A stretch of DNA of 64,000 nucleotides, taken from contig JAEUOT010000025.1 in the NCBI GenBank assembly GCA_016790705.1, forward strand, positions 1-64,000, read 5' to 3'. A model generated the notes under the pieces. The model ran no database searches and was not told where the DNA came from. It saw only the letters and a list, made by a program, of their open reading frames with translations. This DNA is from Hydrogenophaga sp. (GTDB lineage: Bacteria; Pseudomonadota; Gammaproteobacteria; Burkholderiales; Burkholderiaceae_C). Made by a program: the position numbers and the translations under genes. This document shows, in pieces, positions 56,654-64,000 of this stretch; the first letter of the stretch is position 1, and every line of letters begins with the position of its first letter.

Positions 56654-57103
56654 ATGCGACACCTAGCCCTGATCCTCTGCCTGAGCGCCGCCAGCCTGCT
56701 GACGGGCTGCGACATGCTGGGCATCGAGAGCACGGCCCAGATCGCCGAGCGCAAGGAAGCCGAAGGCAAAGCCATCGGCAGCGCCTGCAGGCACGCCGTC
56801 CGCAGCATCGAGGACTGCTTCCGCTCCAACCCCAAGGCCGGCAAGGCGGCGGTGTTTGCGGGCTGGAAGGACATGGACCAGTACATGCGCGACAACCAGA
56901 TCGTCGGCATGCCCAACACGGCCATTGCCTCGCCCGAAGACGCGGCGGCACAAGGCGAAGAAAGCACCAGTGACGAACACGCCGACGCCGAAACCAAAGG
57001 GCACGGCGCCAAAGCATCCGACAAGTCGGCCGAGAAGAAACCGGCCGCCGGCAAACCGGCGGGCGACAAGCCGGCCCACGAGGCCGCCACCCACAAGTCC
57101 TGA
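56654..57103 (+). CDS. Predicted lipoprotein, 149 aa
   Basis: The protein has a lipoprotein signal (MRHLALILCLSAASLLTGC, lipobox LTGC with lipidated Cys19). A helical middle (AERKEAEGKAIGSACRHAVRSIEDCFRSNPKAGKAAVFAGWKDMDQYM) carries two cysteines, and the tail is low-complexity and rich in Ala, Lys, Glu and His. I recognise no family. It follows the yccA-like gene by 60 bases and may share its transcript, and is convergent with rlmD. Confidence 0.75.
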   Translation: MRHLALILCLSAASLLTGCDMLGIESTAQIAERKEAEGKAIGSACRHAVRSIEDCFRSNPKAGKAAVFAGWKDMDQYMRDNQIVGMPNTAIASPEDAAAQGEESTSDEHADAETKGHGAKASDKSAEKKPAAGKPAGDKPAHEAATHKS

Positions 57104-57136
57104 TCCGGCGTCTGCCGGTACCGACAGCGCCCGGCT

Positions 57137-58570
57137 TCAGTCCGAGGACGGCTGTTCGAACACCGCCATGCTCTCGACGTGTGCAGTGTGCGGGAACATG
57201 TTCACCACCCCGGCCGCCGTGCAGCGGTAACCCGCCTGGTGCACCAGCAGGCCGGCATCGCGTGCGAGCGTGGCCGGGTTGCAGCTCACGTAGACAATGC
57301 GTTTCGGTGGCGTCCAGCCACCGCGCAGTTCGGGTTGCTGATGCAGGTCGGCCAGCGCCTTGGAGAGCGCGAATGCGCCCTCGCGCGGCGGGTCGACCAG
57401 CCACTTGTCGGCCACGCCATCGGCCACCAGCATGCCGGGCGTCATCTCGAACAGGTTGCGCGCCACGAAACTCGTCGCCGCCAGCGGTGAGGACCGGCCC
57501 TGGCGGTTGAAGTCCAGGTTTTCCCGCGAACGCGCCACCAACGCCTCGCTGCCCTCGATGCCCAGCACCTCGCCGGCCCCGGTCGCGATCGGCAGCGTGA
57601 AGTTGCCCAGGCCGCAGAACCAGTCGATCACCCGCTCGTGCTTCTTCGCATCGAGCAGACGCAGCGCACGCCCGACCAGCACGCGGTTGATGTGCGGGTT
57701 GACCTGGGTGAAGTCGGTGGGCTTGAAGGGCATGGTGACGCCGAATTCGGGCAGGCTGTAGCACAGAATCGCCCCGTCCGGATCGAGCAGGTGCACCGTG
57801 TCCGGCCCCTTGGGCTGCAGCCACCACTGCACGTCGTGCTGCTGGCCAAACACCCGCAAGCGCGCCAGGTCATCGTCGCTCAACGGCTCCAGGTGACGCA
57901 GCACCAGCGCGGTCACGTCGTCGCCACAGGCCAACTCGATCTGCGGACAGGTCTCGCGCGCATCCATGCCATAGATCAGCTCGCGCAGCGGCATCAACAG
58001 GCTGCTCACGTGCGGCGGCAGGACGCGACAAACCTGCATGTCGGCCACGTAGCGGCTCTTGCGCTCGTGAAAGCCGATCAGCACCACGCCCTTCTTGTGC
58101 ACGAAACGCACCGACAGGCGCGCGCGGTACCGATAACCCCAGGCCGGTCCTTCGATCGGGCGCAGCAGGGTCTCGGCCTTGACCTTGGAGAGGTGCCAGA
58201 GGTTGTCCTCCAGCACGCGCTGCTTGATCGCCACCTGCGAACTGGCGTGCAGGTGCTGCATCTTGCAGCCGCCGCAGGCCCCTTCGTGCAGCCCGAAATG
58301 CGGGCAACCGGGCTTGACCCGCTGTGGTGACTCGCGGTGGATCTCGGTCAGCGTGGCCGCTTCCCAGTTGTTCTTCTTGCGGTGGACCTTGGCGCTGACG
58401 ATCTCAAACGGAAGGGCTCCGTCGATGAACACCACCTTGCCGTCCGGCCGGTGTGCAATGCCCTGGGCCTCGATGTCGAGCGATTCGACGAACAGATGCC
58501 CTTCGGGCAGGCCTGCAGACGGGGAAACGGATGCGGGGGAATCTTGTTGTGCGGGGCGGTCTTGACTCAT
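57137..58570 (-). CDS. rlmD: 23S rRNA (uracil-1939-C5)-methyltransferase
   Basis: RlmD (RumA) methylates U1939 of 23S rRNA using SAM and a [4Fe-4S] cluster. The 477-aa product has an N-terminal TRAM-like domain ([28 protein letters not shown]), the cluster cysteines in [19 protein letters not shown] near residue 92, SAM motifs [16 protein letters not shown] near 318, and the C-terminal VDPPREGA and [14 protein letters not shown] with the catalytic cysteine. It is the last gene of the surE-pcm-nlpD-exonuclease-rlmD run, 12 bases after the exonuclease gene. Confidence 0.95.
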   Translation of the reverse strand: MSQDRPAQQDSPASVSPSAGLPEGHLFVESLDIEAQGIAHRPDGKVVFIDGALPFEIVSAKVHRKKNNWEAATLTEIHRESPQRVKPGCPHFGLHEGACGGCKMQHLHASSQVAIKQRVLEDNLWHLSKVKAETLLRPIEGPAWGYRYRARLSVRFVHKKGVVLIGFHERKSRYVADMQVCRVLPPHVSSLLMPLRELIYGMDARETCPQIELACGDDVTALVLRHLEPLSDDDLARLRVFGQQHDVQWWLQPKGPDTVHLLDPDGAILCYSLPEFGVTMPFKPTDFTQVNPHINRVLVGRALRLLDAKKHERVIDWFCGLGNFTLPIATGAGEVLGIEGSEALVARSRENLDFNRQGRSSPLAATSFVARNLFEMTPGMLVADGVADKWLVDPPREGAFALSKALADLHQQPELRGGWTPPKRIVYVSCNPATLARDAGLLVHQAGYRCTAAGVVNMFPHTAHVESMAVFEQPSSD

Positions 58571-58582
58571 GCCCCGATTGTC

Positions 58583-59368
58583 TCAGGCCCAGGCCCTGAG
58601 GTATTCGTCCCAGTGTGTCTCAGCCGGCGCCAGGTTACCCAGCGTCTCCTTGACGAAGGCGATTTCCTGCTCGTACTCGGCCTCGGTCAGCCCGCCGCGC
58701 ATCTTCTGGAACCGGCAGTAGACCAGGTAGGTGTTCATCACGTCGGTTTCGCAATAGCGGCGGATGTCTTCGAGCTTGCCGTCGAGGTACTGTGACCAGA
58801 CCTGCGAGCCGTCCATGCCGAGTTTGCCGGGGAAGCCGCACAGCTTGGCCAGCGCGTCCAGCGGCGCGTTGTTCTTGGGCGAGTACATCGCCAGCAGGTC
58901 CATCAGGTCGAGATGGCGCATGTGGTAGCGGCTGATGTAGTTGTTCCACTTGTACTCGCGGTCGTCCTCGCCCAGGTCCCAGTACTTGCTCGCCTCGACC
59001 CCGTGGCGCAGCCCGCGGTAGTGCAGCACCGGCAGGTCAAAACCGCCGCCGTTCCAGCTCACCAGTTGTGGCTGGTGTTTCTCGATGCTGTTGAAGAAGC
59101 TCTGGATGAGCTTGCCTTCGCTCAAACCGTCGTGGTCCACGAAGGAGTGCACCCGCAAGCCCTCGGCGTTTCGGAACACCACACTGATGACCAGCACGCG
59201 CTGCAGGTGCAGCGGCGCAAAGTCGTTCTGCCCCTTCTCCTTGCGCTCGGCCAGCCAGGCGTCGTAGACCTCCTGGTCACTCCGCTCGGCGGGTTCACCG
59301 CGCAGCAGTCGCAAGCCGGCGACGTCGGGGATCGACTCGATGTCGAAGACAAGGACCGGCCAGGCCAT
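58583..59368 (-). CDS. PolB-like 3'-5' exonuclease (DEDDy type)
   Basis: The 261-aa protein shows the exonuclease motifs VLVFDIESIPD (D, E), LVSWNGGGFDLPVLHYR (D) and YCETDVMNTYLVYCRFQ, with a Tyr four residues before the last Asp, and MDLLAMYSPKNNAPLDAL between them. This pattern is that of predicted PolB-like 3'-5' exonucleases, which stand alone without a polymerase domain. Its role is not established. It occupies the place between nlpD and rlmD where rpoS usually lies in related genomes. Confidence 0.88.
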   Translation of the reverse strand: MAWPVLVFDIESIPDVAGLRLLRGEPAERSDQEVYDAWLAERKEKGQNDFAPLHLQRVLVISVVFRNAEGLRVHSFVDHDGLSEGKLIQSFFNSIEKHQPQLVSWNGGGFDLPVLHYRGLRHGVEASKYWDLGEDDREYKWNNYISRYHMRHLDLMDLLAMYSPKNNAPLDALAKLCGFPGKLGMDGSQVWSQYLDGKLEDIRRYCETDVMNTYLVYCRFQKMRGGLTEAEYEQEIAFVKETLGNLAPAETHWDEYLRAWA

Positions 59369-59376
59369 CTGGACCG

Positions 59377-60285
59377 TCAGCGCTTGGGCAGGTAGCTGAT
59401 CGGGTCCACCGGCTTGCCGTTGCGGCGCACCTCGAAATGCAGCTTGACACGGTCGGCGTCGCTGCTGCCCATCTCGGCGATGCGCTGGCCTTGCTTGACC
59501 GTCTGGTCCTCACGCACCAGCAGCGCCTGGTTGTGGGCGTAAGCGGTCAGGTAGGTGTTGTTGTGCTTCAGGATGATCAGGTTGCCGTAACCGCGCAGTC
59601 CAGCCCCGGCATACACCACCCGCCCGTCGGCCGCCGCGACCACAGGGTCACCCAGCTTGCCCGAGATCGACACGCCCTTGTTCTTGCCTTCATCGAAGGG
59701 GGCGATCACCGCCCCGGTTGCCGGCCAGACAAACGCGACATCGTCAGCACTGGAGGCAGCGGGCTCGGCGGCGGGCGCGGGCGTGGGCGCAGCCGACGGC
59801 GTGGCGGCACTTGCGGGCGCCCCGGCGGCAGGGGTCGACAACGGACGCGCAGTCACACCGGGCGTTGCGACCGGGGCGGCAGTCACGCCGGCGGCAACGG
59901 CCGGTACGCCAGCGGTACTCGCTGGCGGCGGCGAGACGCGCAACACCTGCCCCACCTCGATCAGATTCGGGTTCGCCAGGTTGTTCCAGGCTTGCACGTC
60001 ACGCGGTGACTGTCCCGCCTCAAGGGCGATGCGATACAGCGTATCCCCTGGACGAACGGTGTAGTAGCCCGGCTTGCCCGCGTTCTCGGCGCCCGGTGTG
60101 GCCTTCACGGCGTCTGCGGCACGTGGTGTGGCGCCGGAGCGGTCCTCGACCGGCGCGGGCTGACTGACGCGGCGGGTCGAACAGCCGGCGGTCAGCATCA
60201 GGCCTCCCGCCACCAGCAGAAGGGCCACACCACGCCACGGCGCCGGCGAGGGCTGCAGACGACTCTCGAATTCCCGCTTGATCAT
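59377..60285 (-). CDS. nlpD: NlpD-like lipoprotein (LysM and degenerate LytM/M23)
   Basis: This 302-aa protein has a lipoprotein signal (LLLVAGGLMLTAGC), a LysM domain (YTVRPGDTLYRIALEAGQSPRDVQAWNNL, about 75-118), a long Ala/Pro/Thr linker and a LytM domain (IAPFDEGKNKGVSISGKLGDPVVAAADGRVVYAGAGLRGYGNLIILKH-type core). Zn ligands are missing (GVSISG and VKLHFEV in place of H and HxH), as in NlpD/EnvC, which activate amidases for daughter-cell separation rather than cut. Two adjacent starts (GTG, ATG) exist; ATG 60285 was used. It follows pcm. Confidence 0.9.
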   Translation of the reverse strand: MIKREFESRLQPSPAPWRGVALLLVAGGLMLTAGCSTRRVSQPAPVEDRSGATPRAADAVKATPGAENAGKPGYYTVRPGDTLYRIALEAGQSPRDVQAWNNLANPNLIEVGQVLRVSPPPASTAGVPAVAAGVTAAPVATPGVTARPLSTPAAGAPASAATPSAAPTPAPAAEPAASSADDVAFVWPATGAVIAPFDEGKNKGVSISGKLGDPVVAAADGRVVYAGAGLRGYGNLIILKHNNTYLTAYAHNQALLVREDQTVKQGQRIAEMGSSDADRVKLHFEVRRNGKPVDPISYLPKR

Positions 60286-60377
60286 CACTGTTTCCTACCT
60301 GATGAGAGACGAGGTCACAAGGACCCGCCGCTTCGACATGAAAAACTGCACCCCGCCGCACTCGGTCACGAGCGGCG

Positions 60378-61178
60378 TCAGGAAACGCCCGATTTTAGGG
60401 GCACGAACAGTACCGGCTCCAGCTCTGTTCTCGTAACGCCTTGTGCAGTACGGTCGATCACCACCAGATGCTGCTGCCCTCCCGACGTGACGGCCGGCGC
60501 CACCAGCCGCCCACCGATCGCCAGTTGGTCGATCCAGGCCTGTGGCACCTGGTTCCCGCCGGCTGCGGCGACGATTCCCGAATAGGGAGCCCCCTGAGGG
60601 TAACCCGGCATGCCGTCGCCAAACAGCAGGTGCACGTTGGCCAGGCGAAAGGCGCGCAGATTGTCACGCGCCTTCTCGTGAAGCGCACGCAGCCGCTCGA
60701 TGCTGTAGACCTCGCGCGCCAGGTGGCTGAGCACCGCCGCCTGATAACCACAGCCGGTGCCGATGTCCAGCACCCGGCCCAGGCGATCGCCGCGACCCTG
60801 GCACAGCAGCTCCAGCATGCGCGCGACCACGCTGGGTTTTGAGATCGTCTGACCCAGCCCGATCGGAAGACTGGTGTCCTCGTAGGCCTGGGGCACCAGC
60901 GCGGTGTCGACAAAACGGTGTCGCTCGACCGCGAGCATCGCTGCCAGCACGCCCGGGTGGCCGATGCCCTGGGCCTGCAGCTTGCGCACCATGGCCTGGC
61001 GCACGGCAGAAGAATCCATGCCGATGCCGCTGGTCACCCGAACCGGCGCCGGTGTGGGCTGGGCGGCGCGCGCTGCCACAGGCGGCGAGGTATCGAGGCG
61101 GGCAGGAAACGCGGGCCGCTGCCTGGGCGCGGCAGGTGCTGGTGCCCGTGCAGGCGTCGAAGGGGGGCGTCGGGTCAC
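60378..61178 (-). CDS. pcm: Protein-L-isoaspartate O-methyltransferase
   Basis: Pcm uses SAM to methylate isoaspartyl residues and repair damaged proteins. The 266-aa product has a non-conserved Pro/Ala-rich N-terminus (about 1-55) and the domain with [63 protein letters not shown] (SAM site) and [23 protein letters not shown]. The GTG at 61178 overlaps the surE stop in a GTGA junction, so it was preferred to a frame opening at 61217. The extended N-terminus is common in betaproteobacteria. Confidence 0.92.
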   Translation of the reverse strand: MTRRPPSTPARAPAPAAPRQRPAFPARLDTSPPVAARAAQPTPAPVRVTSGIGMDSSAVRQAMVRKLQAQGIGHPGVLAAMLAVERHRFVDTALVPQAYEDTSLPIGLGQTISKPSVVARMLELLCQGRGDRLGRVLDIGTGCGYQAAVLSHLAREVYSIERLRALHEKARDNLRAFRLANVHLLFGDGMPGYPQGAPYSGIVAAAGGNQVPQAWIDQLAIGGRLVAPAVTSGGQQHLVVIDRTAQGVTRTELEPVLFVPLKSGVS

Positions 61179-61960
61179 GGCGCCAAGCCTCCCAATGTCG
61201 CCGCGGTCGGCGCCCAATAGGCCAGCCGCTCGTGGTCGGTCAGGTCCACCTGCAGCGGCGTGATGCTGGCGTAGCCCTGCGCCGTCGCATGGAAGTCGGT
61301 TCCTTCGGCATCGTCCTTGGCGGGTCCCGCGCTGCCGATCCAGTACATGGTTTCGCCTCGGGGATTGGTCTGTGTGATCACCTGCTCGGCCGCATGGCGA
61401 CGTCCCAGGCGGGCGACCTTGAAGCCGCGGATCTGCGCGGCGGGACGGCAGGGAATGTTGACATTGAGCAGCCAGGGCGCGGTGCGCCGCGCCGCCTCCT
61501 CGCCACTGGGCAGGGTCGGCAGCAGATGGCGCACCAGTTCGGCGGCTTTGTGCGCCGCGACGTCAAGGTGTGCCCAGCCCTTTTCGGTTTGGGAAAACGC
61601 GATCGCCGGAATGCCGAACAGGTAGCCCTCCATCGCAGCGCCCACAGTGCCGGAGTAAACCGTGTCGTCGCCCATGTTGGCGCCGTTGTTGATGCCGGAC
61701 ACCACCAGGTCGGGCCGGTAGCCCAGCAGACCCGTCAGCGCGATGTGCACACAGTCTGCGGGTGTGCCGTTGACATAGCGAAACCCGTTGTTGGCCCGAT
61801 GCACATACAGCGGCGAATGCAAGGTCAGCGCGTTGGATTTGGCGCTGTTGTTGTGTTCGGGAGCCACCACCTCCACCTCGGCCAGGTCCTTGAGCGCCTC
61901 GTACAGGGCCACGATGCCCGGCGCCTGATAGCCGTCGTCGTTGGAGATGAGAATCTTCAT
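61175..61960 (-). CDS. surE: 5'/3'-nucleotidase SurE
   Basis: SurE is a metal-dependent survival nucleotidase that hydrolyses nucleoside monophosphates and short polyphosphate. The 261-aa product starts [16 protein letters not shown] with the D-D metal ligands, followed by [68 protein letters not shown] and NVNIPCRPA. The order surE-pcm-nlpD is the conserved stationary-phase cluster of proteobacteria. It is divergent from the quinone oxidoreductase gene. Confidence 0.96.
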   Translation of the reverse strand: MKILISNDDGYQAPGIVALYEALKDLAEVEVVAPEHNNSAKSNALTLHSPLYVHRANNGFRYVNGTPADCVHIALTGLLGYRPDLVVSGINNGANMGDDTVYSGTVGAAMEGYLFGIPAIAFSQTEKGWAHLDVAAHKAAELVRHLLPTLPSGEEAARRTAPWLLNVNIPCRPAAQIRGFKVARLGRRHAAEQVITQTNPRGETMYWIGSAGPAKDDAEGTDFHATAQGYASITPLQVDLTDHERLAYWAPTAATLGGLAP

Positions 61961-62082
61961 GGGGTGGGATTTTAGGCGGCGGCCCCGCAGGTCGCACCCG
62001 GGACAGGCGGCCGCGCGGGTGACGTGCATTCGCCGCAGTGCTGCCTATCATGCGCGGATCCTGAAAACACCGGAGACGACCG

Positions 62083-63069
62083 ATGCAAGCCTGGCTTTGT
62101 GAAAACCCCGTGGGCGTGGACGCCCTGAGCTGGAAGGAACTGCCCACGCCCGAACCCCAGGCGGGCCAGGTGCTGATCGAGATCCAGGCCGCCAGCCTGA
62201 ATTTTCCGGATCTCCTGATCGTGCAGAACAAGTACCAGATGAAACCGCCCCTGCCGTTTGTGCCGGGTTCGGAGTACGCAGGCGTCGTGCGCGCCGTGGG
62301 TGAAGGCGTGACCCATCTGCAGGTGGGCCAGAGCGTGGCCTGTCTGAGTGGCACAGGCGGCTTCGGCACCCACACGCTCGCACCTGCAGCACTGTGCATG
62401 CCCCTGCCGCCAGGGTTCCCGCCTGTCGATGCGGCCGCCTTCATCATGATCTACGCCACCTCGCAACATGCGCTGGTGGACCGCGCCCAGCTCAAGGCAG
62501 GAGAGACCGTGCTGGTGCTCGGGGCGGCCGGCGGTGTCGGCACGGCCGCGATCCAGCTGGCCAAGGCCGCGGGCGCCCGCGTGATCGCGGCGGCCTCCGG
62601 CGACGAAAAGTGCGCCCTGTGCAAGCAGCTGGGCGCCGACGAGACCATCAACTACAGCGTGCACACGCCGCAGACCACCCTGCGCGACGAGATCAAGCGC
62701 CTGACCGACGGCAAGGGCCCGGACGTGATCTACGACCCGGTGGGTGGCGATTTCGCCGAACCGGCCTTCCGCTCCATCGCCTGGCGCGGCCGTTATCTAG
62801 TGGTGGGCTTTGCGAGCGGCCCGATCCCGAGCCTGCCGCTGAATTTGTCGCTGCTCAAGGGCGCCAGCATCGTGGGCGTGTTCTGGGGCGACTTCGCCAA
62901 GCGCGAGCCCAAGGCCAACGCCCAGATGATGCAGACCCTGGCCACGATGTACATGAAAGGCCAGATCAAGCCGGTGATCGACCAGACGCTGCCGATGAAG
63001 GACCTGCCCAAGGCCTACGCGATCATGGGCTCGCGGTCGGTCAAGGGCAAGCTGGTGATGGTGAACTGA
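62083..63069 (+). CDS. NADPH:quinone oxidoreductase family protein (zinc-free MDR)
   Basis: The 328-aa protein belongs to the medium-chain dehydrogenase family: [45 protein letters not shown] at the N-terminus, [30 protein letters not shown] for NADPH binding near 142, and [32 protein letters not shown]. The zinc-ligand pattern of alcohol dehydrogenases is absent, which points to quinone, enoyl-thioester or similar reduction. It overlaps the next gene tail to tail by 29 bases. Confidence 0.9.
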   Translation: MQAWLCENPVGVDALSWKELPTPEPQAGQVLIEIQAASLNFPDLLIVQNKYQMKPPLPFVPGSEYAGVVRAVGEGVTHLQVGQSVACLSGTGGFGTHTLAPAALCMPLPPGFPPVDAAAFIMIYATSQHALVDRAQLKAGETVLVLGAAGGVGTAAIQLAKAAGARVIAAASGDEKCALCKQLGADETINYSVHTPQTTLRDEIKRLTDGKGPDVIYDPVGGDFAEPAFRSIAWRGRYLVVGFASGPIPSLPLNLSLLKGASIVGVFWGDFAKREPKANAQMMQTLATMYMKGQIKPVIDQTLPMKDLPKAYAIMGSRSVKGKLVMVN

Positions 63070-63832
63070 CCGCGGCACCGGCCTTCCAGCGCTGGGACCA
63101 CCGTGCGAGCTGCTCGAACACGGCGTCCACGGTGATCGCCAGCCAGCCGGTCAGCAGCGCGCCTTGCAGCAGGTAGGCGGTGTTGAAACCGCTCAGGCCG
63201 ATGATGATCGGCGAGCCCAGGTTCTGGGCCCCCACCGTGGCCGCTATCGCCGCGGTCCCGATGTTGATCGTGACCGAGGTGCGGATGCCCGCCAGCACGA
63301 TGGGCGCGGCCAGCGGCAGCTCCACCGACCAGAAGGTCTGGCGCGAGCTCAGCCCCAGCCCCCGCGCGGCGTCGAGCGCCGCCTCTGGCGTGGCGTCCAG
63401 TCCGGCGATCACACCTTGCAGCATCGGCAGCAGGCCATACAGCGCCAGCGCCACATAGGCCGGCTGCTCGCCAAAACCGATCAGTGGCACCGCCAGCGCC
63501 AGCACCGCCACCGGCGGGAAGGTCTGGCCCATCGAGACCAGCGACTCGACCAGGCCGCGGTACTCGCGCCCGCTCTCGCGCGTGACCCAGATGCCCGCGG
63601 CCAGCGCCACGACCAGCGCCGTGCCGCTTGAAAGCAGCACCAGGCGCAGATGCGCCAGCAACAGACCGGCAAACGTCTCCTGCCGGTACATCGCACGGTC
63701 CAGCGCCGGAAACAAAGCGTGGAACACCGGCTCCAGCCGGTCCAGGTGCAGGGCCAGCAGCAGCAGACCCAGCACCAGCGCGAGCGGCACCCGCCAGGTG
63801 CGCCAGCCGCCGGAACCGGACGCCCGGCTCAT
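63041..63832 (-). CDS. ABC transporter permease, osmoprotectant (OpuC/YehW) type
   Basis: The 263-aa integral membrane protein has about six helices and the permease EAA-type loop [74 protein letters not shown] and [28 protein letters not shown] are characteristic of betaine/carnitine/choline permeases. Its start overlaps the ATPase gene by four bases. The last bases overlap the quinone reductase gene on the other strand, with no room for a separate terminator. The binding protein is not in the window. Confidence 0.88.
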   Translation of the reverse strand: MSRASGSGGWRTWRVPLALVLGLLLLALHLDRLEPVFHALFPALDRAMYRQETFAGLLLAHLRLVLLSSGTALVVALAAGIWVTRESGREYRGLVESLVSMGQTFPPVAVLALAVPLIGFGEQPAYVALALYGLLPMLQGVIAGLDATPEAALDAARGLGLSSRQTFWSVELPLAAPIVLAGIRTSVTINIGTAAIAATVGAQNLGSPIIIGLSGFNTAYLLQGALLTGWLAITVDAVFEQLARWSQRWKAGAAVSSPSPACP

Positions 63833-64000
63833 ACGCCCTCGCCCGTTGCCGCAGCCGGCGGATCGGCCGGGCGGGCCGCCAGCAGGTCGGTCAGGTGCAG
63901 CGCCCCCAGGTGCTGCCCCCGGGCATCCACCACCGGCAGGCACTCCCGCCCCTGGACGAAGAACGCCGAGAGCGCCTCGCGCAGGTTTGTGTCACCGCGC
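63829..64000 (-). CDS. ABC transporter ATP-binding protein, C-terminal CBS part (cut by window edge)
   Basis: The last 56 codons read [20 protein letters not shown], then [17 protein letters not shown] and a short tail, which is a CBS-domain end as found at the C-terminus of OpuCA/ProV-like ATPases. The stop overlaps the permease start in an ATGA junction, so ATPase and permease form an operon. The nucleotide-binding domain lies outside the window. Confidence 0.75.
   Translation of the reverse strand, partial: RGDTNLREALSAFFVQGRECLPVVDARGQHLGALHLTDLLAARPADPPAAATGEGV

Noticed and set aside
59377..60285. NlpD as an active M23 endopeptidase
   Set aside because: The zinc ligands are not present (GVSISG, VKLHFEV), which fits the known non-catalytic, amidase-activating group.

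Overview
The window is a high-GC, gene-dense chromosomal segment of a betaproteobacterium, very probably of the order Burkholderiales (Comamonadaceae/Sphaerotilaceae-like). The reasons are the rpsF-priB-rpsR-rplI-dnaB order, the surE-pcm-nlpD...rlmD cluster, the hom-thrC-mobB-moeA-moaD-moaE run, a HemP-terminated tonB-exbB-exbD operon and Burkholderiales-type Fur boxes. I see no rRNA, tRNA, CRISPR array, transposase, integrase or prophage. Both ends cut genes (an amidohydrolase at base 1, an ABC ATPase at base 64000).

Layout. 1-1.1 kb: tandem amidohydrolases (-). 1.4-6.2 kb: the complete de novo NAD route from aspartate (nadA-nadC on +, nadB convergent on -) around a ComFB-like protein and a GNAT enzyme. 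6.4-10.5 kb: an unknown 439-aa protein, a repeat-rich gap, and clpB behind a sigma-32-like promoter. 10.6-18.1 kb: a minus-strand run of alanine aminotransferase, hom, thrC, four molybdenum-cofactor genes and a GNAT enzyme. 18.2-21.2 kb (+): an Mth938-domain protein, a PrxQ-type peroxiredoxin and a PIN-PhoH ATPase. 21.2-24.3 kb (-): rpsF-priB-rpsR-rplI and dnaB. 24.4-35.3 kb: a C2/carboxylate signalling and transport island with a DUF4212/SSS symporter pair, a TPR protein, a cNMP-CBS-DUF294 protein, and an operon of a 74-aa two-TM protein, an SSS-histidine kinase, a stand-alone receiver and a membrane PAS/pseudokinase-DEDDh exonuclease fusion. 35.4-38.9 kb: divergent ppsA and ppsR. 39-46 kb (+): an MHS-type transporter, a phosphoesterase plus Ser/Thr-kinase-UspA operon, and DUF485-actP. 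46.2-48.4 kb (-): ahpF and ahpC with an OxyR site. 48.6-55.2 kb (+): Fur-controlled iron uptake (TonB receptor, PiuC hydroxylase, FMN oxidase; then a 25-aa micro-ORF, tonB, exbB, exbD, hemP). 55.3-63 kb: a HbpS/GlcG-like protein, a YccA-type membrane protein, a lipoprotein, the surE-pcm-nlpD-exonuclease-rlmD cluster (no rpoS where it usually lies) and a quinone oxidoreductase. 63-64 kb: an osmoprotectant-type ABC permease and ATPase.

How it works together. The middle third reads as a gluconeogenic/acetate hub: two SSS carboxylate symporters, an SSS-domain histidine kinase of the CrbS/CbrA type and PEP synthase with its regulatory kinase-phosphatase PpsR. The most unusual part is 29.7-35.3 kb: the receiver has no output domain and is translationally coupled to a membrane protein that joins a degenerate kinase core to a DnaQ-like exonuclease with all catalytic residues intact. 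Other points are small two-TM partners in front of all three SSS proteins, Ala/Lys-rich inserts (predicted periplasmic) in all three transporters, and a hairpin that masks the Shine-Dalgarno site of the DUF485-actP operon. All functions are inferred from sequence reading only.
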